Shown: positions 8,699 through 18,432 of the stretch, in pieces
Numbering within the stretch: position 1 is the first letter of the stretch
How the letters are laid out: each line of letters starts with the position of its first letter
Assembly (NCBI GenBank): GCA_965660145.1
Contig: CBFHYX010000015.1
Location: forward strand, 1 to 64,000
Length of the DNA stretch: 64,000 nucleotides
From: JABURQ01 sp029243145
Lineage (GTDB): Bacteria; Planctomycetota; Planctomycetia; Planctomycetales; Planctomycetaceae
Direction: 5' to 3'
Notes under the pieces: generated by a model
What the model was told of the DNA's origin: nothing
What the model saw: the letters and a program-made list of their open reading frames with translations, nothing else
The model's database searches: none
Program-made: the position numbers and the translations under genes

Positions 8699-10015
8699 AT
8701 GACTTCAGTCAGATTTACACTCGGTTTTGGGCTTTGCATTATTACCATGTTGATGGTGGGATGCGGAGGGGGCGACGAGACGGCACCCACAGCGTCTAAT
8801 TCCTCCGATTCAACTGCCGGGGAACAATCTTCCTCCGCTGGGGCATCTACACAACCCGAGGGCAACTCCTCGGAAACCCAAAAGAGCGTCCCTCCACCTC
8901 CCGCGTCTATCGGTGGTAACGAGCAGATGGAGATGCCCAAAGAAGGAACGCCTTTGTGGTATCTACTCGAAATTCGCAAGCTGCGTGGTCAACCTGCTCC
9001 CGAAACGACCGATCTTGCTGAAATGCGAAAGTATCGTCACGAGCGTAATGAGAAGTTCATTGAACTGGCCACTCAAACCATTTCACAGACTCACTCGAAT
9101 CCAGAAATGAGCGAAGCTTTCAATCTCGCTGTTCAGGAATTGATGGAAGCACGCTTACAAAATGCTCTGCAAGGGAGTGAAGAAGATATCGCTCTGCTGT
9201 ATGAAGAAGTGGACATGTTTATTCAGCGTGACGCGAATTCGCCTTCAGCAATGACCGCCTCGCATACACTCGTTCGGTTTGCCCATACAAACGCCATGCG
9301 ATATGCAGCCCAAGAACCGAAATGGATTACTGAATTCAGCCGCAAAGCTCGTCAGTTTGCTGGCAGTTTTCCCGAAGAAAAAGCGAAATCACTCCCCCTG
9401 CTCTCTGCCGCCGCGCTGACCGCAGAAATGCATGGGCAACAGTCAGAAGCCATCGCATGCCATACGTTATTGGCTGAAAAATTCACTGATTCGCCTCAAG
9501 GGAAGTTTAGCGTGGGTGTTCTGCGTCGGTTGAATCTGGAAGGGCAAAAGCTCGAATTTGCCGGCCCAACACTCGAAGGAGGGTTCCTTAATCTCGAAGA
9601 TTATGGTGATCGTGTTGTCCTGATCGCGTTCTGGGAAAGTGACGATGAAAAGTTTGCCGCTCAGCTCCCTGAACTGAAAACGCTCTATGAAAAATACAAC
9701 AAGTTTGGCTTCGAAATCATCGGTGTCTGTATGGATGAAGAAGAAGGCGCTCTCAATTCCTGGCTGGAAGAGCAAGGTGTCGGCTGGCGGCAAATCTTCT
9801 TTGTGAATAAAGAAGAACGAAGCTGGCGGAATCCGGTGGCTCAGTACTATGGAGTGCGTAAGATTCCGACCCTCTGGCTGGTTGATCACAACGGAGTTGT
9901 GCAGGAAGCCGATGTTAACGTCGACTCTCTGGAAGAATTATTGAGAGTGCAGCTACTCGGCTTACGAGAAAAATTAAAATCAGCAGCCATTGATGCACCT
10001 GAGGCCAACGAATGA
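8699..10015 (+). CDS. Lipoprotein with thioredoxin-like domain lacking CxxC
   Basis: The ATG at 8699 is preceded by GGAGAG and opens a lipoprotein signal (LCIITMLMVGC, lipidated Cys near residue 22), then a Ser/Thr/Glu-rich linker to about residue 85. The middle, about 90-285, is helical and may form TPR-like repeats. Residues about 300-430 form a TlpA/AhpC-like fold: GFLNLEDYGDRVVLIAFWES, then FEIIGVCMDEEEGAL, GVRKIPTLWLVDHNG with the cis-proline. Where the redox CxxC should follow the first tryptophan there is ESDDE, so thiol-disulfide exchange is unlikely. A structural or binding role at the outer or cytoplasmic membrane is inferred. A strong terminator follows at 10085. Confidence 0.85.
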   Translation: MTSVRFTLGFGLCIITMLMVGCGGGDETAPTASNSSDSTAGEQSSSAGASTQPEGNSSETQKSVPPPPASIGGNEQMEMPKEGTPLWYLLEIRKLRGQPAPETTDLAEMRKYRHERNEKFIELATQTISQTHSNPEMSEAFNLAVQELMEARLQNALQGSEEDIALLYEEVDMFIQRDANSPSAMTASHTLVRFAHTNAMRYAAQEPKWITEFSRKARQFAGSFPEEKAKSLPLLSAAALTAEMHGQQSEAIACHTLLAEKFTDSPQGKFSVGVLRRLNLEGQKLEFAGPTLEGGFLNLEDYGDRVVLIAFWESDDEKFAAQLPELKTLYEKYNKFGFEIIGVCMDEEEGALNSWLEEQGVGWRQIFFVNKEERSWRNPVAQYYGVRKIPTLWLVDHNGVVQEADVNVDSLEELLRVQLLGLREKLKSAAIDAPEANE

Positions 10016-10084
10016 GGCAGCGGCGACTCAGTTAAGGCTGGGGACTCCGTTAAAATCTGCGATTTAAGTGTTATACGCACTCAA

Positions 10085-10113
10085 GCCACTGTCCTTTGAC
10101 AGTGGCTTTTTTT
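10085..10113 (+). terminator. Rho-independent terminator
   Basis: A perfect 9-bp stem GCCACTGTC / GACAGTGGC with the loop CTTT is followed by seven T. It lies 70 bp after the thioredoxin-fold lipoprotein gene and separates it from the lexA promoter. Confidence 0.9.
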
Positions 10114-10199
10114 GTTAAGAAATTGCGCAGAAGGTGTGCTTATGACTGTCAATGCACAAATTACTATGTGAAAATCTCTTCAGATAGTGTGACATCTGT

Positions 10200-10228
10200 T
10201 TGACATCTATGCTGATGTATACTATAAT
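10200..10228 (+). promoter_or_regulatory. Consensus sigma-70 promoter of lexA
   Basis: TTGACA at 10200-10205 and TATAAT at 10223-10228 are exact consensus hexamers with the optimal 17-bp spacer. They lie about 155 bp before the lexA ATG, with nothing else to transcribe. The octamer TGACATCT occurs twice (about 10190 and 10201), the second on the -35 box, and ACATC/GATGT forms a short inverted repeat inside the spacer. A consensus promoter of this strength needs a repressor, so these repeats are candidate LexA operators; that is inference, since planctomycete LexA boxes are not known to me. Confidence 0.75.
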
Positions 10229-10382
10229 CGGATGTTAAGTCGATTCTCAAGGATAGTCGACTTTTCGTCATCATATCCTGTTGTTACTGATTTTCAATCG
10301 GACAGCAGGACTGTCGAGGCAAACCGACGGCGATGATGGGAAGTTCATTTCATCGATTCAAATTTTCAAAAGGACTCGAACC

Positions 10383-11000
10383 ATGGCTGAATTACAAATG
10401 TCCGATAAGCCCGCAATGACTGCCAGACAGAAAGTCATTTACGAATTCATCAAAGACAAAATCGTCAATCGCGGTTATGGTCCGACGGTGCGTGAGATCG
10501 GTAACGAGTTTGGTATTCGCTCTCCGAATGGTGTCATGTGTCATCTCAAAGCGCTCGAGCGTAAAGGGCTCATTACTCGCGAAGCACATATGTCGCGTGC
10601 GATCCAATTGACCGAGCAACCACAAAAAAGAATGTCTTTGCCACTGGCGGGTTTGATTGCCGCAGGGAGTCCGATTCTTGCGGTTGAGCAAGACGAACGG
10701 ATCGATTTCGCTGAGCTGTTCGACAATGAAGATCACTATTGTCTGAAAGTCAAAGGGGACTCGATGATTGAGGACCAGATTGCCGACGGCGACTTTGTGA
10801 TCATCCACAAGCAATCGACTTGTCGCGAAGGAGAAATCGTGGTGGCGCTCATCGAAGGGCAAGAAGCGACTCTCAAGCGATTCTATAAAGAGAAGAATCG
10901 GATTCGCTTGCAACCTGCCAACTCCAGCATGAAACCAATCTATGCCAAAGAGGTCGATGTCCTCGGTGTGGTTGTCGGCGTGGTCCGCAGCAGCTTCTAA
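10383..11000 (+). CDS. lexA: LexA repressor, self-cleaving SOS regulator
   Basis: LexA represses DNA-repair genes and cleaves itself when RecA filaments form on single-stranded DNA. Of the 205 residues, the first about 70 are the winged helix (TARQKVIYEFIKDKIVNRGYGPTVREIG..RSPNGVMCHLKALERKG). The cleavage site is the Ala-Gly in GLIAAGSPILAVEQ near residue 95. The catalytic serine is in KGDSMIEDQIADGDFV and the lysine in EATLKRFY. The start at 10383 (MAELQMSDKP) is chosen because homologues begin here and the promoter is about 155 bp upstream; a frame upstream to 10281 adds an unlikely segment. The gene is probably autoregulated. The next gene begins 188 bp later, after a terminator. Confidence 0.96.
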   Translation: MAELQMSDKPAMTARQKVIYEFIKDKIVNRGYGPTVREIGNEFGIRSPNGVMCHLKALERKGLITREAHMSRAIQLTEQPQKRMSLPLAGLIAAGSPILAVEQDERIDFAELFDNEDHYCLKVKGDSMIEDQIADGDFVIIHKQSTCREGEIVVALIEGQEATLKRFYKEKNRIRLQPANSSMKPIYAKEVDVLGVVVGVVRSSF

Positions 11001-11033
11001 CGGAAACTGACAACAAGACAAATCCTGTCACAG

Positions 11034-11071
11034 AAACGCGGTGTTTGAGCTTGCTCGACGCCGCGTTTTTT
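11034..11071 (+). terminator. Rho-independent terminator of lexA
   Basis: AACGCGG pairs with CCGCGTT, with an inner stem GAGC/GCTC, and the right arm runs into a T6 tract. It begins about 35 bp after the lexA stop. Confidence 0.85.
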
Positions 11072-11188
11072 CGTGCGCTGATGTGCAATACTTTTTCGAT
11101 GTGGAATTATGTTGCGTGTGTCTTCATGAATAGGTGGGTTCAGGTGAACAGATCGTGCCAATTTCGGGTTTTGTGAAGGTTGAGATCA

Positions 11189-12616
11189 ATGCGGTTTTGG
11201 AATGATGACTTGAGGTTTTGTCGCAGGTGTAAAAATCCTTGTGAGTTAGATGGAGAGATTGAATCTGAATGTCCACACTGTGGAAGCAAGGTTTGGTTTT
11301 TCAATTATAAACCGATCCCGAAGCCCCCGGAAATTCCCTCGCCAACTGATGATTCATTTTGGAACGAGAAGATTACCTGGATTGTTCTGTCCTTGTTGAT
11401 GTTATGGGGGATCGTGGCGATCATCCAAATCAGGGATAGTGTCATTGTGGGAAGTGTCAGTGCTCTATCCTGTATTGGCTTTGGGGTTATTGCGATCTTC
11501 AAGCATTACGAATCATCTCGTTTTGAGATGCAGTTGAAGCATCAGGAAAGAGTTCGTGAATATGCACAAATTCAGGCTGAGCGAATTAAGGAGACCATCA
11601 AGCGCTACCAACAATTGCTGGCAATGGGTAATGAGAGAGTTCAATACTATTATGATGATATTTATGTGAAAGCCGAGCAGGCCTTGGAGGAAGCAAGAGG
11701 TCAGCGGGCTCTCGCACAGAGTGTTGAAGACCGAATCTATAAAATCTCAGAGAGACTCGTAGAAGATCATCGAAAGTGGTCGACTCAAAAACTTCGTGCT
11801 GACCCAGAAAATTATCAGCGTAGAAAAACTGATCTTCAGAAAGCTTTTGATTTCGTAGAGATCGTTGGCTATGACCTACCAATTGAAATTCGTAAGTCGT
11901 CACTCGATAAGTTGAAAGAGTCGTACAAGCAGAAAGTTTACGAACAGAAAATCAAGGAAGAACAGCGAGAAATAAAGAGAGAGGCGAGAGAAGAGGAGCG
12001 GATCAGGAAAGAGCATGAAGCTGCCAGAGCAGAGGCAGAGGCCAAAGAACGCGAGATCAAGCAAAGACTCGAAGAGGCTTTGTTGCATCAGCAGGATGCG
12101 CACTCCTCTGAAATCGAAGAGCTCCGAAGACAGCTTGAAGAGGCAGAGGCAAATTCACAAAGAGCGATTTCAATGGCACAGCAAACGAAGGTGGGGCATG
12201 TTTACATTCTCTCAAATATTGGTTCGTTCGGAGAGAATGTTTATAAAGTTGGAATGACTCGAAGATTGGAACCACAACTACGCGTCAAAGAACTCGGAGA
12301 CGCAAGTGTCCCGTTTCCTTTTGATGTTCATGCTATGATCTCATGTAAGAATGCACCTGATCTGGGAAAAAAACTGCATCATGATTTGACTCAATATCGG
12401 GTTAACCGAGTGAATCTTCGAAAGGAATATTTTTCGTTGGATTTGGAAGTAATACTCGATGCTGTCAAAAAGTATCATGGAAAAGTTGAATATATTGCGG
12501 AGCCAGAAGCATTAGAATACCGCGAAACAAAAGAGATAGCTCCAGAGGATCTGGTGGAGTTGGAAAAAGATCTGATAGAGATGGGCGTCGTATTTGAAGA
12601 TGCGGAAGATGAATAA
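11189..12616 (+). CDS. Membrane zinc-ribbon, coiled-coil, GIY-YIG-like protein
   Basis: This 475-residue protein has a unique order of parts. Residues about 12-33 hold a zinc ribbon (CRRC, then CPHC). Two transmembrane segments follow at about 60-80 (TWIVLSLLMLWGIVAII) and 85-105. Residues about 110-333 are a long charged coiled coil with a central part resembling DUF4041 proteins. Residues about 336-415 form a T5orf172/MUG113-type GIY-YIG nuclease domain (GHVYILS, YKVGMTRR, RVKELGDAS, RKEYFSL). In relatives I recall a glutamate just before the LH motif; here the segment reads APDLGKKLHHDL, so catalysis is uncertain. Codon use is A/T-richer than the neighbours, hinting at transfer. Start is the ATG at 11189, with GAAGG upstream; a TTG at 11180 is less likely. 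Relatives are often found near phages and defence genes. Confidence 0.8.
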   Translation: MRFWNDDLRFCRRCKNPCELDGEIESECPHCGSKVWFFNYKPIPKPPEIPSPTDDSFWNEKITWIVLSLLMLWGIVAIIQIRDSVIVGSVSALSCIGFGVIAIFKHYESSRFEMQLKHQERVREYAQIQAERIKETIKRYQQLLAMGNERVQYYYDDIYVKAEQALEEARGQRALAQSVEDRIYKISERLVEDHRKWSTQKLRADPENYQRRKTDLQKAFDFVEIVGYDLPIEIRKSSLDKLKESYKQKVYEQKIKEEQREIKREAREEERIRKEHEAARAEAEAKEREIKQRLEEALLHQQDAHSSEIEELRRQLEEAEANSQRAISMAQQTKVGHVYILSNIGSFGENVYKVGMTRRLEPQLRVKELGDASVPFPFDVHAMISCKNAPDLGKKLHHDLTQYRVNRVNLRKEYFSLDLEVILDAVKKYHGKVEYIAEPEALEYRETKEIAPEDLVELEKDLIEMGVVFEDAEDE

Positions 12617-12784
12617 GCTTCGCGCAGTTTTGGGAAAAATTCGCGAATTGGACGATGTGCGGTATGTGACCTAGTGATGTGCGTGTTATCCGTAGTGCAG
12701 TCGCAAAAACCACACACGAGAAAACGCTGCTCCAATGACAGATTGACACGACGAAATCGCTATTGTCGAAGAAACAACAAAACC

Positions 12785-12859
12785 GTAGCTGGATTCGCAA
12801 GAATTCAGACGGACGTGAGGTCGTCGTTGATAGTTCTGAACTCTTGCGAGCCCAGTTAC
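12785..12859 (+). repeat. 75-bp palindromic element, copy A
   Basis: The left arm begins GTAGCTGGATTCGCAAGAAT and continues to TCAGA; the right arm is its near-complement ending CCAGTTAC, about 21 of 25 positions pairing. The unpaired centre (GGACGTGAGGTCGTCGTTGA) is shared with the inverted copy at 49723. It lies between the convergent GIY-YIG protein gene and the NtrC-type regulator gene. Confidence 0.85.
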
Positions 12860-12870
12860 TCGAACGGGCC

Positions 12871-14292
<1,422 letters not shown>

Positions 14293-14459
14293 CTATTCGG
14301 CATCCTTGCCGAGGTGTTGTTGCATCTGAAAGTATTGCCTTCGTATGACTTCCTGATTGTCAATTATGTGTCAGGATCGGTTTGATATCAGATTTACAAA
14401 AACGTGACAATTGCGATCTGGACGGTCTGGCAAGGAAACGAGAATTGTCAGGAAAAAAT

Positions 14460-16040
14460 TCAGGCCACTTTTTGCGAAGTGGTCTTTTTGGGGAGATGGA
14501 TATGGAAAGTGCTCCCCTGCCCTGGCCCGTCGCTGCTTGGTTCAATGGTTCCACCGTGGTCGGCGACAATACGGTGGGTGATGGCTAGCCCAATGCCAGT
14601 CCCTTCACCCGGTTTGGCGTGAGTGAAAAATGGCTCAAACAGATGTTCCAATACATCATCCGTCATGCCGCTGCCTTGATCGATGATTTTGATTTCGATT
14701 TGGTCAGTTTCTTCCCGCAATTCGACGGCCAGTTCGCCACCTTCTTTCATGGCTTCAAGCCCGTTGGCAACGAGATTGAGAATCACTTGCTTCATTTCTG
14801 AACGGTTTGCTTCGATGTAGCAGGGAGTTTCGTACTCGAATTTGAGCGAATAAGAGCGGTATTTCCCGAGATGACTAACGAGGTGGATGACTTCGTTAAT
14901 CGCTTGCGTGATATCAAACTCACTACGTGTTTCCCCTTCTCCGCGGGCGAACTCGAGAAGTTTCTTGGTGATTGTACGACATTGTCGTGATTCGGTGAGG
15001 AGCGTTTCGAGATCTTCCAAGAGATCTTCTCGTTCTTCTGCCGGCATCTGGGCCAGCAGGCTGTCTTTTCTCATGATGAGCGACTCGGCGACCATCGAGA
15101 TGCCGGTCAGGGGGGTGTTGATTTCGTGGGCAACACCGGCAGCTAAGAAGCCGATTCCTGCGAGTCGTTCTGAGCGGACCAGTTGTTTGACACGATCCCG
15201 AACCTGTCGGTCGAGATCATTTTTGATTTCCTGAAAGCGGATCGTCATCATGTTGAAAGATTCGGCCAGCTCTCCCATTTCGTCTTGTTGATCGAGTTCC
15301 AGGCGAAAATCGAAGTCGCCATATGCGACGCGCGAGGAGCCTTCGTACAACTCGCGAATGGGTTTGAAAATCCAGCGATACCCGCATCGCATTAACCAGC
15401 CTAGCAGAATGACTGAGGCTAGGAACGCGATGAGAATGACGTAGCGACCGGTGCGATAAACACTGCGGGCTTTGTCGAGGGACAGGTTCAATGTGCCGAT
15501 GGGTTCTTCGAGTGGCCAGACGCTTTCAAAGAACAAATCATCGACACGCTGTTGGAGTTGTGCGTAGCTGTGGTAAATTTCTGATTGCCCGGTGATGGTC
15601 GTATCGGTGCTGATATTGTCGAGTTCGATATCGAGCCGCAGCATTTGTCCTTCGATGCTGGTCAATCTTTGGCTGACAAGATCCACCAAATCGATGTTGC
15701 CTTGGGCACGCAGGTTTTGCAATCGTCGGCGAAATTCGACGGTTGCGTTCTGGAGATTCTGGACATCCTGTTCCATTTCCTCCCGCCGAATCGCAATCAA
15801 TTCTTCGTTCCAAGTTTTGCGATTTTCGGTCAGCAAGGCTTTGAGATGATTACGCAGGCTGGCGACCGATTCGAGCATGACTTCACGACGAGGGGCGTGA
15901 CTGATGAGCTGATCGAGATCATCAACAACTTGAGAGTAAGACCACAGAACATAGGCCCCCCCCATCATCAATGTGATGAGAATCAGACTGACAAGAGACA
16001 GTCCAAACAGCAATTTACGGCGGATGCTGTCTGTCAGCAT
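14460..16040 (-). CDS. Sensor histidine kinase
   Basis: The 526-residue protein has two transmembrane segments (about 10-33 and 200-222) enclosing a periplasmic helical sensor of about 165 residues, rich in heptads. A HAMP linker follows (about 223-275), then HisKA with the phosphorylated histidine in AAGVAHEINTPLTG, and a HATPase domain with N (LNLVANGLEAM), G1 (IIDQGSGM), F (FEPFFT) and G2 (KPGEGTGIGLAI) boxes. It probably phosphorylates the NtrC-type regulator encoded 167 bp downstream. The ligand is unknown. The arrangement resembles AtoS/NtrB-type kinases of sigma-54 circuits. Confidence 0.95.
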   Translation of the reverse strand: MLTDSIRRKLLFGLSLVSLILITLMMGGAYVLWSYSQVVDDLDQLISHAPRREVMLESVASLRNHLKALLTENRKTWNEELIAIRREEMEQDVQNLQNATVEFRRRLQNLRAQGNIDLVDLVSQRLTSIEGQMLRLDIELDNISTDTTITGQSEIYHSYAQLQQRVDDLFFESVWPLEEPIGTLNLSLDKARSVYRTGRYVILIAFLASVILLGWLMRCGYRWIFKPIRELYEGSSRVAYGDFDFRLELDQQDEMGELAESFNMMTIRFQEIKNDLDRQVRDRVKQLVRSERLAGIGFLAAGVAHEINTPLTGISMVAESLIMRKDSLLAQMPAEEREDLLEDLETLLTESRQCRTITKKLLEFARGEGETRSEFDITQAINEVIHLVSHLGKYRSYSLKFEYETPCYIEANRSEMKQVILNLVANGLEAMKEGGELAVELREETDQIEIKIIDQGSGMTDDVLEHLFEPFFTHAKPGEGTGIGLAITHRIVADHGGTIEPSSDGPGQGSTFHIHLPKKTTSQKVA

Positions 16041-16202
16041 CGCGGGTCCTCCGTGACGAGTAAACGCTCGGCTCAGCCGAGAGATGAGATTCTGGGTTGA
16101 TCAAAGTCGCCCCGTTTTGCGGGAAGGACGGCATTGATTGCGGGACAGAATTGTAGCAGTAAATCCTGACTTTAGGCAAGATGCGGTTCGAGTCCAGGGG
16201 GC

Positions 16203-17525
16203 TCAATCCTTTTTTTGCTGTGATGAGAGTTCTGACATGCGAAAGATTTTGGAATCTTTTTTCTTGGTCGGAGCTTTCTTTTTGAGTCCATCCATTAAGG
16301 CGTGGATCGAATCTGCAAAATGAGCGAATGCCGTATGGTGGGACTTGGATTTTAGAGCTTCGTAGGCTTGTTCCGTCAGTTTTTCAAAGCGTTCGTGGTC
16401 GTATTTCCAAGTCTCCTCCTGCGCCACTTGTGCCATTTGTTGCTGAATCTGGATGACTTCATTAAGAATACGTCGAGTCAATTTCGCGGGTGAAGTTCGA
16501 TAGGGCCTCCAGTGGATTGTGGAGTGTGTTTTCTCGTTGGTCGGTGGTGGGGGAAGTGTTTTTCTCCAGCGATGCAGGAAATATGCGGCGGCCAGGATTG
16601 CGGCTCCCGCGATGGGGATCCCCGTGAAGGGAAAACCAGTCAGTGCCAGGATCACTCCCAAGCAGAAAAAGGCGGCAATGATCCAAGCCATGCCGAGCCA
16701 TAAACCGCTCAATTCACCGGTATTTGCGGAGGGGCGTCGTGTGCGGGTGGCAACGGCTCCTTGAGGAATCGCTCCAACTTTCACAATCGTGACTGAAACA
16801 TTGTCCGTTCCTCCGCGAAGGTTAGTGAGATTGACCAAAAAACGGCAGGCGGCTCGGGGAGAAAGTTCTGAGGCCGCGACACCGATCTCTTCATCGCTGA
16901 CATGGTTGGTGAGTCCATCAGAGCAGAGAATATAAGCATCTCCCGGCATGACGGGATATGGCCCCTCAATATCGACGTTGACTTGGGGTTCCGGCCCCAT
17001 TGAGCGTGTGATGATGTTTTTGGGTTGATGCAGAAAAATATCTTCGGGGCTCCCCTGCCCTCGTCGAAGCATTTCCCACTGCAAGCTGTGATCAAAGGTC
17101 AGTTGGTCGATACGCTTGCTTCGGGTGCGATAAATACGGCTGTCGCCAACATGGCCGATTAACGCTCCTTCCGGTCCAAGAGCAAGAGTGCTACACGTTG
17201 TCCCCATTCGTTCGAACTCGGGGTTCAGATTGCCGCGTTCGAAAATGATTGAGTTTGTTTGCTCCATCGCATCGCGCAATGCTTCTCCGTTGGTCGGGTG
17301 CGATGATTTTTTATAGGTTAATGGGAGTGTGTCGATGGCGATTTTCGAAGCGAGCTCGCCGACAGCATGTCCACCCATGCCATCTGCCATAATGAACAGG
17401 TGACCGGTTCTCTCCCAGTCTTCCCGTTCTAGCTCCATCGAGGTGGTCAAGCTGTCCTGATTGTTTTGTCGGCGCATACCAACATCGCTCAAAGATGCGA
17501 ATTCAAGTTGTTGTTCCCACAACAT
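16203..17525 (-). CDS. PP2C-type serine/threonine phosphatase, membrane-anchored
   Basis: Residues about 8-250 are a PP2C phosphatase: SDVGMRRQNNQDS, MADGMGGHAVGE, LIGHVGDSRIY and SDGLTNHVSDEE provide the metal-binding aspartates and glycines. Two transmembrane segments lie at about 280-325 (WLGMAWIIAAFFCLGVILAL and a second one), and the C-terminal 110 residues are a basic, probably helical tail. The enzyme removes phosphate from Ser/Thr of proteins in the cytoplasm while anchored in the membrane. Planctomycetes have many Hanks-type kinases, but none is encoded here. It lies 162 bp upstream of the histidine kinase gene on the same strand; a shared transcript is possible, not shown. Confidence 0.93.
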   Translation of the reverse strand: MLWEQQLEFASLSDVGMRRQNNQDSLTTSMELEREDWERTGHLFIMADGMGGHAVGELASKIAIDTLPLTYKKSSHPTNGEALRDAMEQTNSIIFERGNLNPEFERMGTTCSTLALGPEGALIGHVGDSRIYRTRSKRIDQLTFDHSLQWEMLRRGQGSPEDIFLHQPKNIITRSMGPEPQVNVDIEGPYPVMPGDAYILCSDGLTNHVSDEEIGVAASELSPRAACRFLVNLTNLRGGTDNVSVTIVKVGAIPQGAVATRTRRPSANTGELSGLWLGMAWIIAAFFCLGVILALTGFPFTGIPIAGAAILAAAYFLHRWRKTLPPPPTNEKTHSTIHWRPYRTSPAKLTRRILNEVIQIQQQMAQVAQEETWKYDHERFEKLTEQAYEALKSKSHHTAFAHFADSIHALMDGLKKKAPTKKKDSKIFRMSELSSQQKKD

Positions 17526-17746
17526 GGAAGCCTCTGGGAGGACAAATACGTATGGACAGTGTTATGTCAGAAAAGTAACGGGTTGGGTAATCTTAAGAGA
17601 CAATGTGGTGATGCGTCATTAAAAAAAGTGTCGCTGTGCGCATTATCTGAAAAACTATCATCAAATCCCTCTTGGCAATCTGGGTAGAGAAAACTATTCT
17701 TCCGGCCTGATACTCTTCTCTTTATGCGTGGTTTGGCAAGGATGTC

Positions 17747-18175
17747 ATGCGCGATTCCGGCTTGAAAAAACAGCGAATCCTCGGGCTGCTGATCGCAGTT
17801 TGTATCATGCTTGCGCCGGGTTGCGTTCATCGACGGCTTTCAATTGAGTCTAATCCCGTTGGGGCTCTCGTTTTGCTGGATGGCAAAGAAATCGGATATA
17901 CTCCAGTCAGCGATGACTTTACCTACTACGGCACGCGAGAAGTCACACTCATCAAAGATGGGTATGAGACACAAACTTATCCCGCAGTCTTGAAAGCACC
18001 TTGGTATCAATGGGTTCCTCTCGATTTCTTCTCGGATAATCTGCTCCCCTATCAGGTGACAAATCGTCATCGATTCACCTATCAGATGCAGCCGAAAGAC
18101 CCCATTCGCGATTCCGACCAAAATCTGCAGCAACGCGGAGATGCTTTCCGGTCAGAGTCTTTGCTGTCGCCTTAG
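17747..18175 (+). CDS. PEGA-domain lipoprotein
   Basis: A 142-residue lipoprotein: the signal LLIAVCIMLAPGC places the lipidated Cys near residue 26. Residues about 28-75 are a PEGA domain (RLSIESNPVGALVLLDGKEIGYTP.. VSDDFTYYGTREVTLIKDGYETQT), a small beta-fold found in planctomycete surface proteins, possibly in peptidoglycan-free or sugar binding roles. The rest (WYQWVPLDFFSDNLLPYQVTNRHRF) is typical of planctomycete PEGA lipoproteins. It stands before the tail-specific protease gene with 257 bp between. The function is not known. Confidence 0.88.
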   Translation: MRDSGLKKQRILGLLIAVCIMLAPGCVHRRLSIESNPVGALVLLDGKEIGYTPVSDDFTYYGTREVTLIKDGYETQTYPAVLKAPWYQWVPLDFFSDNLLPYQVTNRHRFTYQMQPKDPIRDSDQNLQQRGDAFRSESLLSP

Positions 18176-18190
18176 AGCTCTTGTCTTCGT

Positions 18191-18206
18191 GCGATCCCCC
18201 CCCCCC
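18191..18206. repeat. C homopolymer of about 11 bases
   Basis: A run of about 11 C follows the PEGA lipoprotein stop codon. It is outside any coding frame and may be slippery during replication. Confidence 0.6.
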
Positions 18207-18231
18207 TTGCTGTCTGAGAATGACTGAACTC

Positions 18232-18259
18232 TGTGGAAACATTCTGTAATGTTCCCACA
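18232..18259 (+). terminator. Hairpin without T tract after PEGA lipoprotein gene
   Basis: TGTGGAAACATT and AATGTTCCCACA pair over 12 positions with one mismatch around the loop CTGT. No T run follows, so termination would be weak or of another kind. It lies 57 bp after the stop codon. Confidence 0.45.
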
Positions 18260-18432
18260 ATTGCGTCATTGGCAGCGTAGCCATATTATTCAGAAGATGA
18301 GTCCCGCACGGTGTTTGCGGAGTTCGTGTCGCAACAAGGGTATTGCCTCGACCTGAGTCTTCCGATACACTTCTGGGAAATGCAGTCAAGGATTGATCTA
18401 ACTGCCGACCTTAACCAATTTTAGGGTATGTT

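Noticed and set aside
10392..11021. A 209-residue frame antisense to lexA
   Set aside because: Antisense shadow of a conserved gene.
16120..16200. T-arm-like GGTTCGAGTCC that could mark a tRNA
   Set aside because: The flanks do not pair into T, anticodon or acceptor stems.
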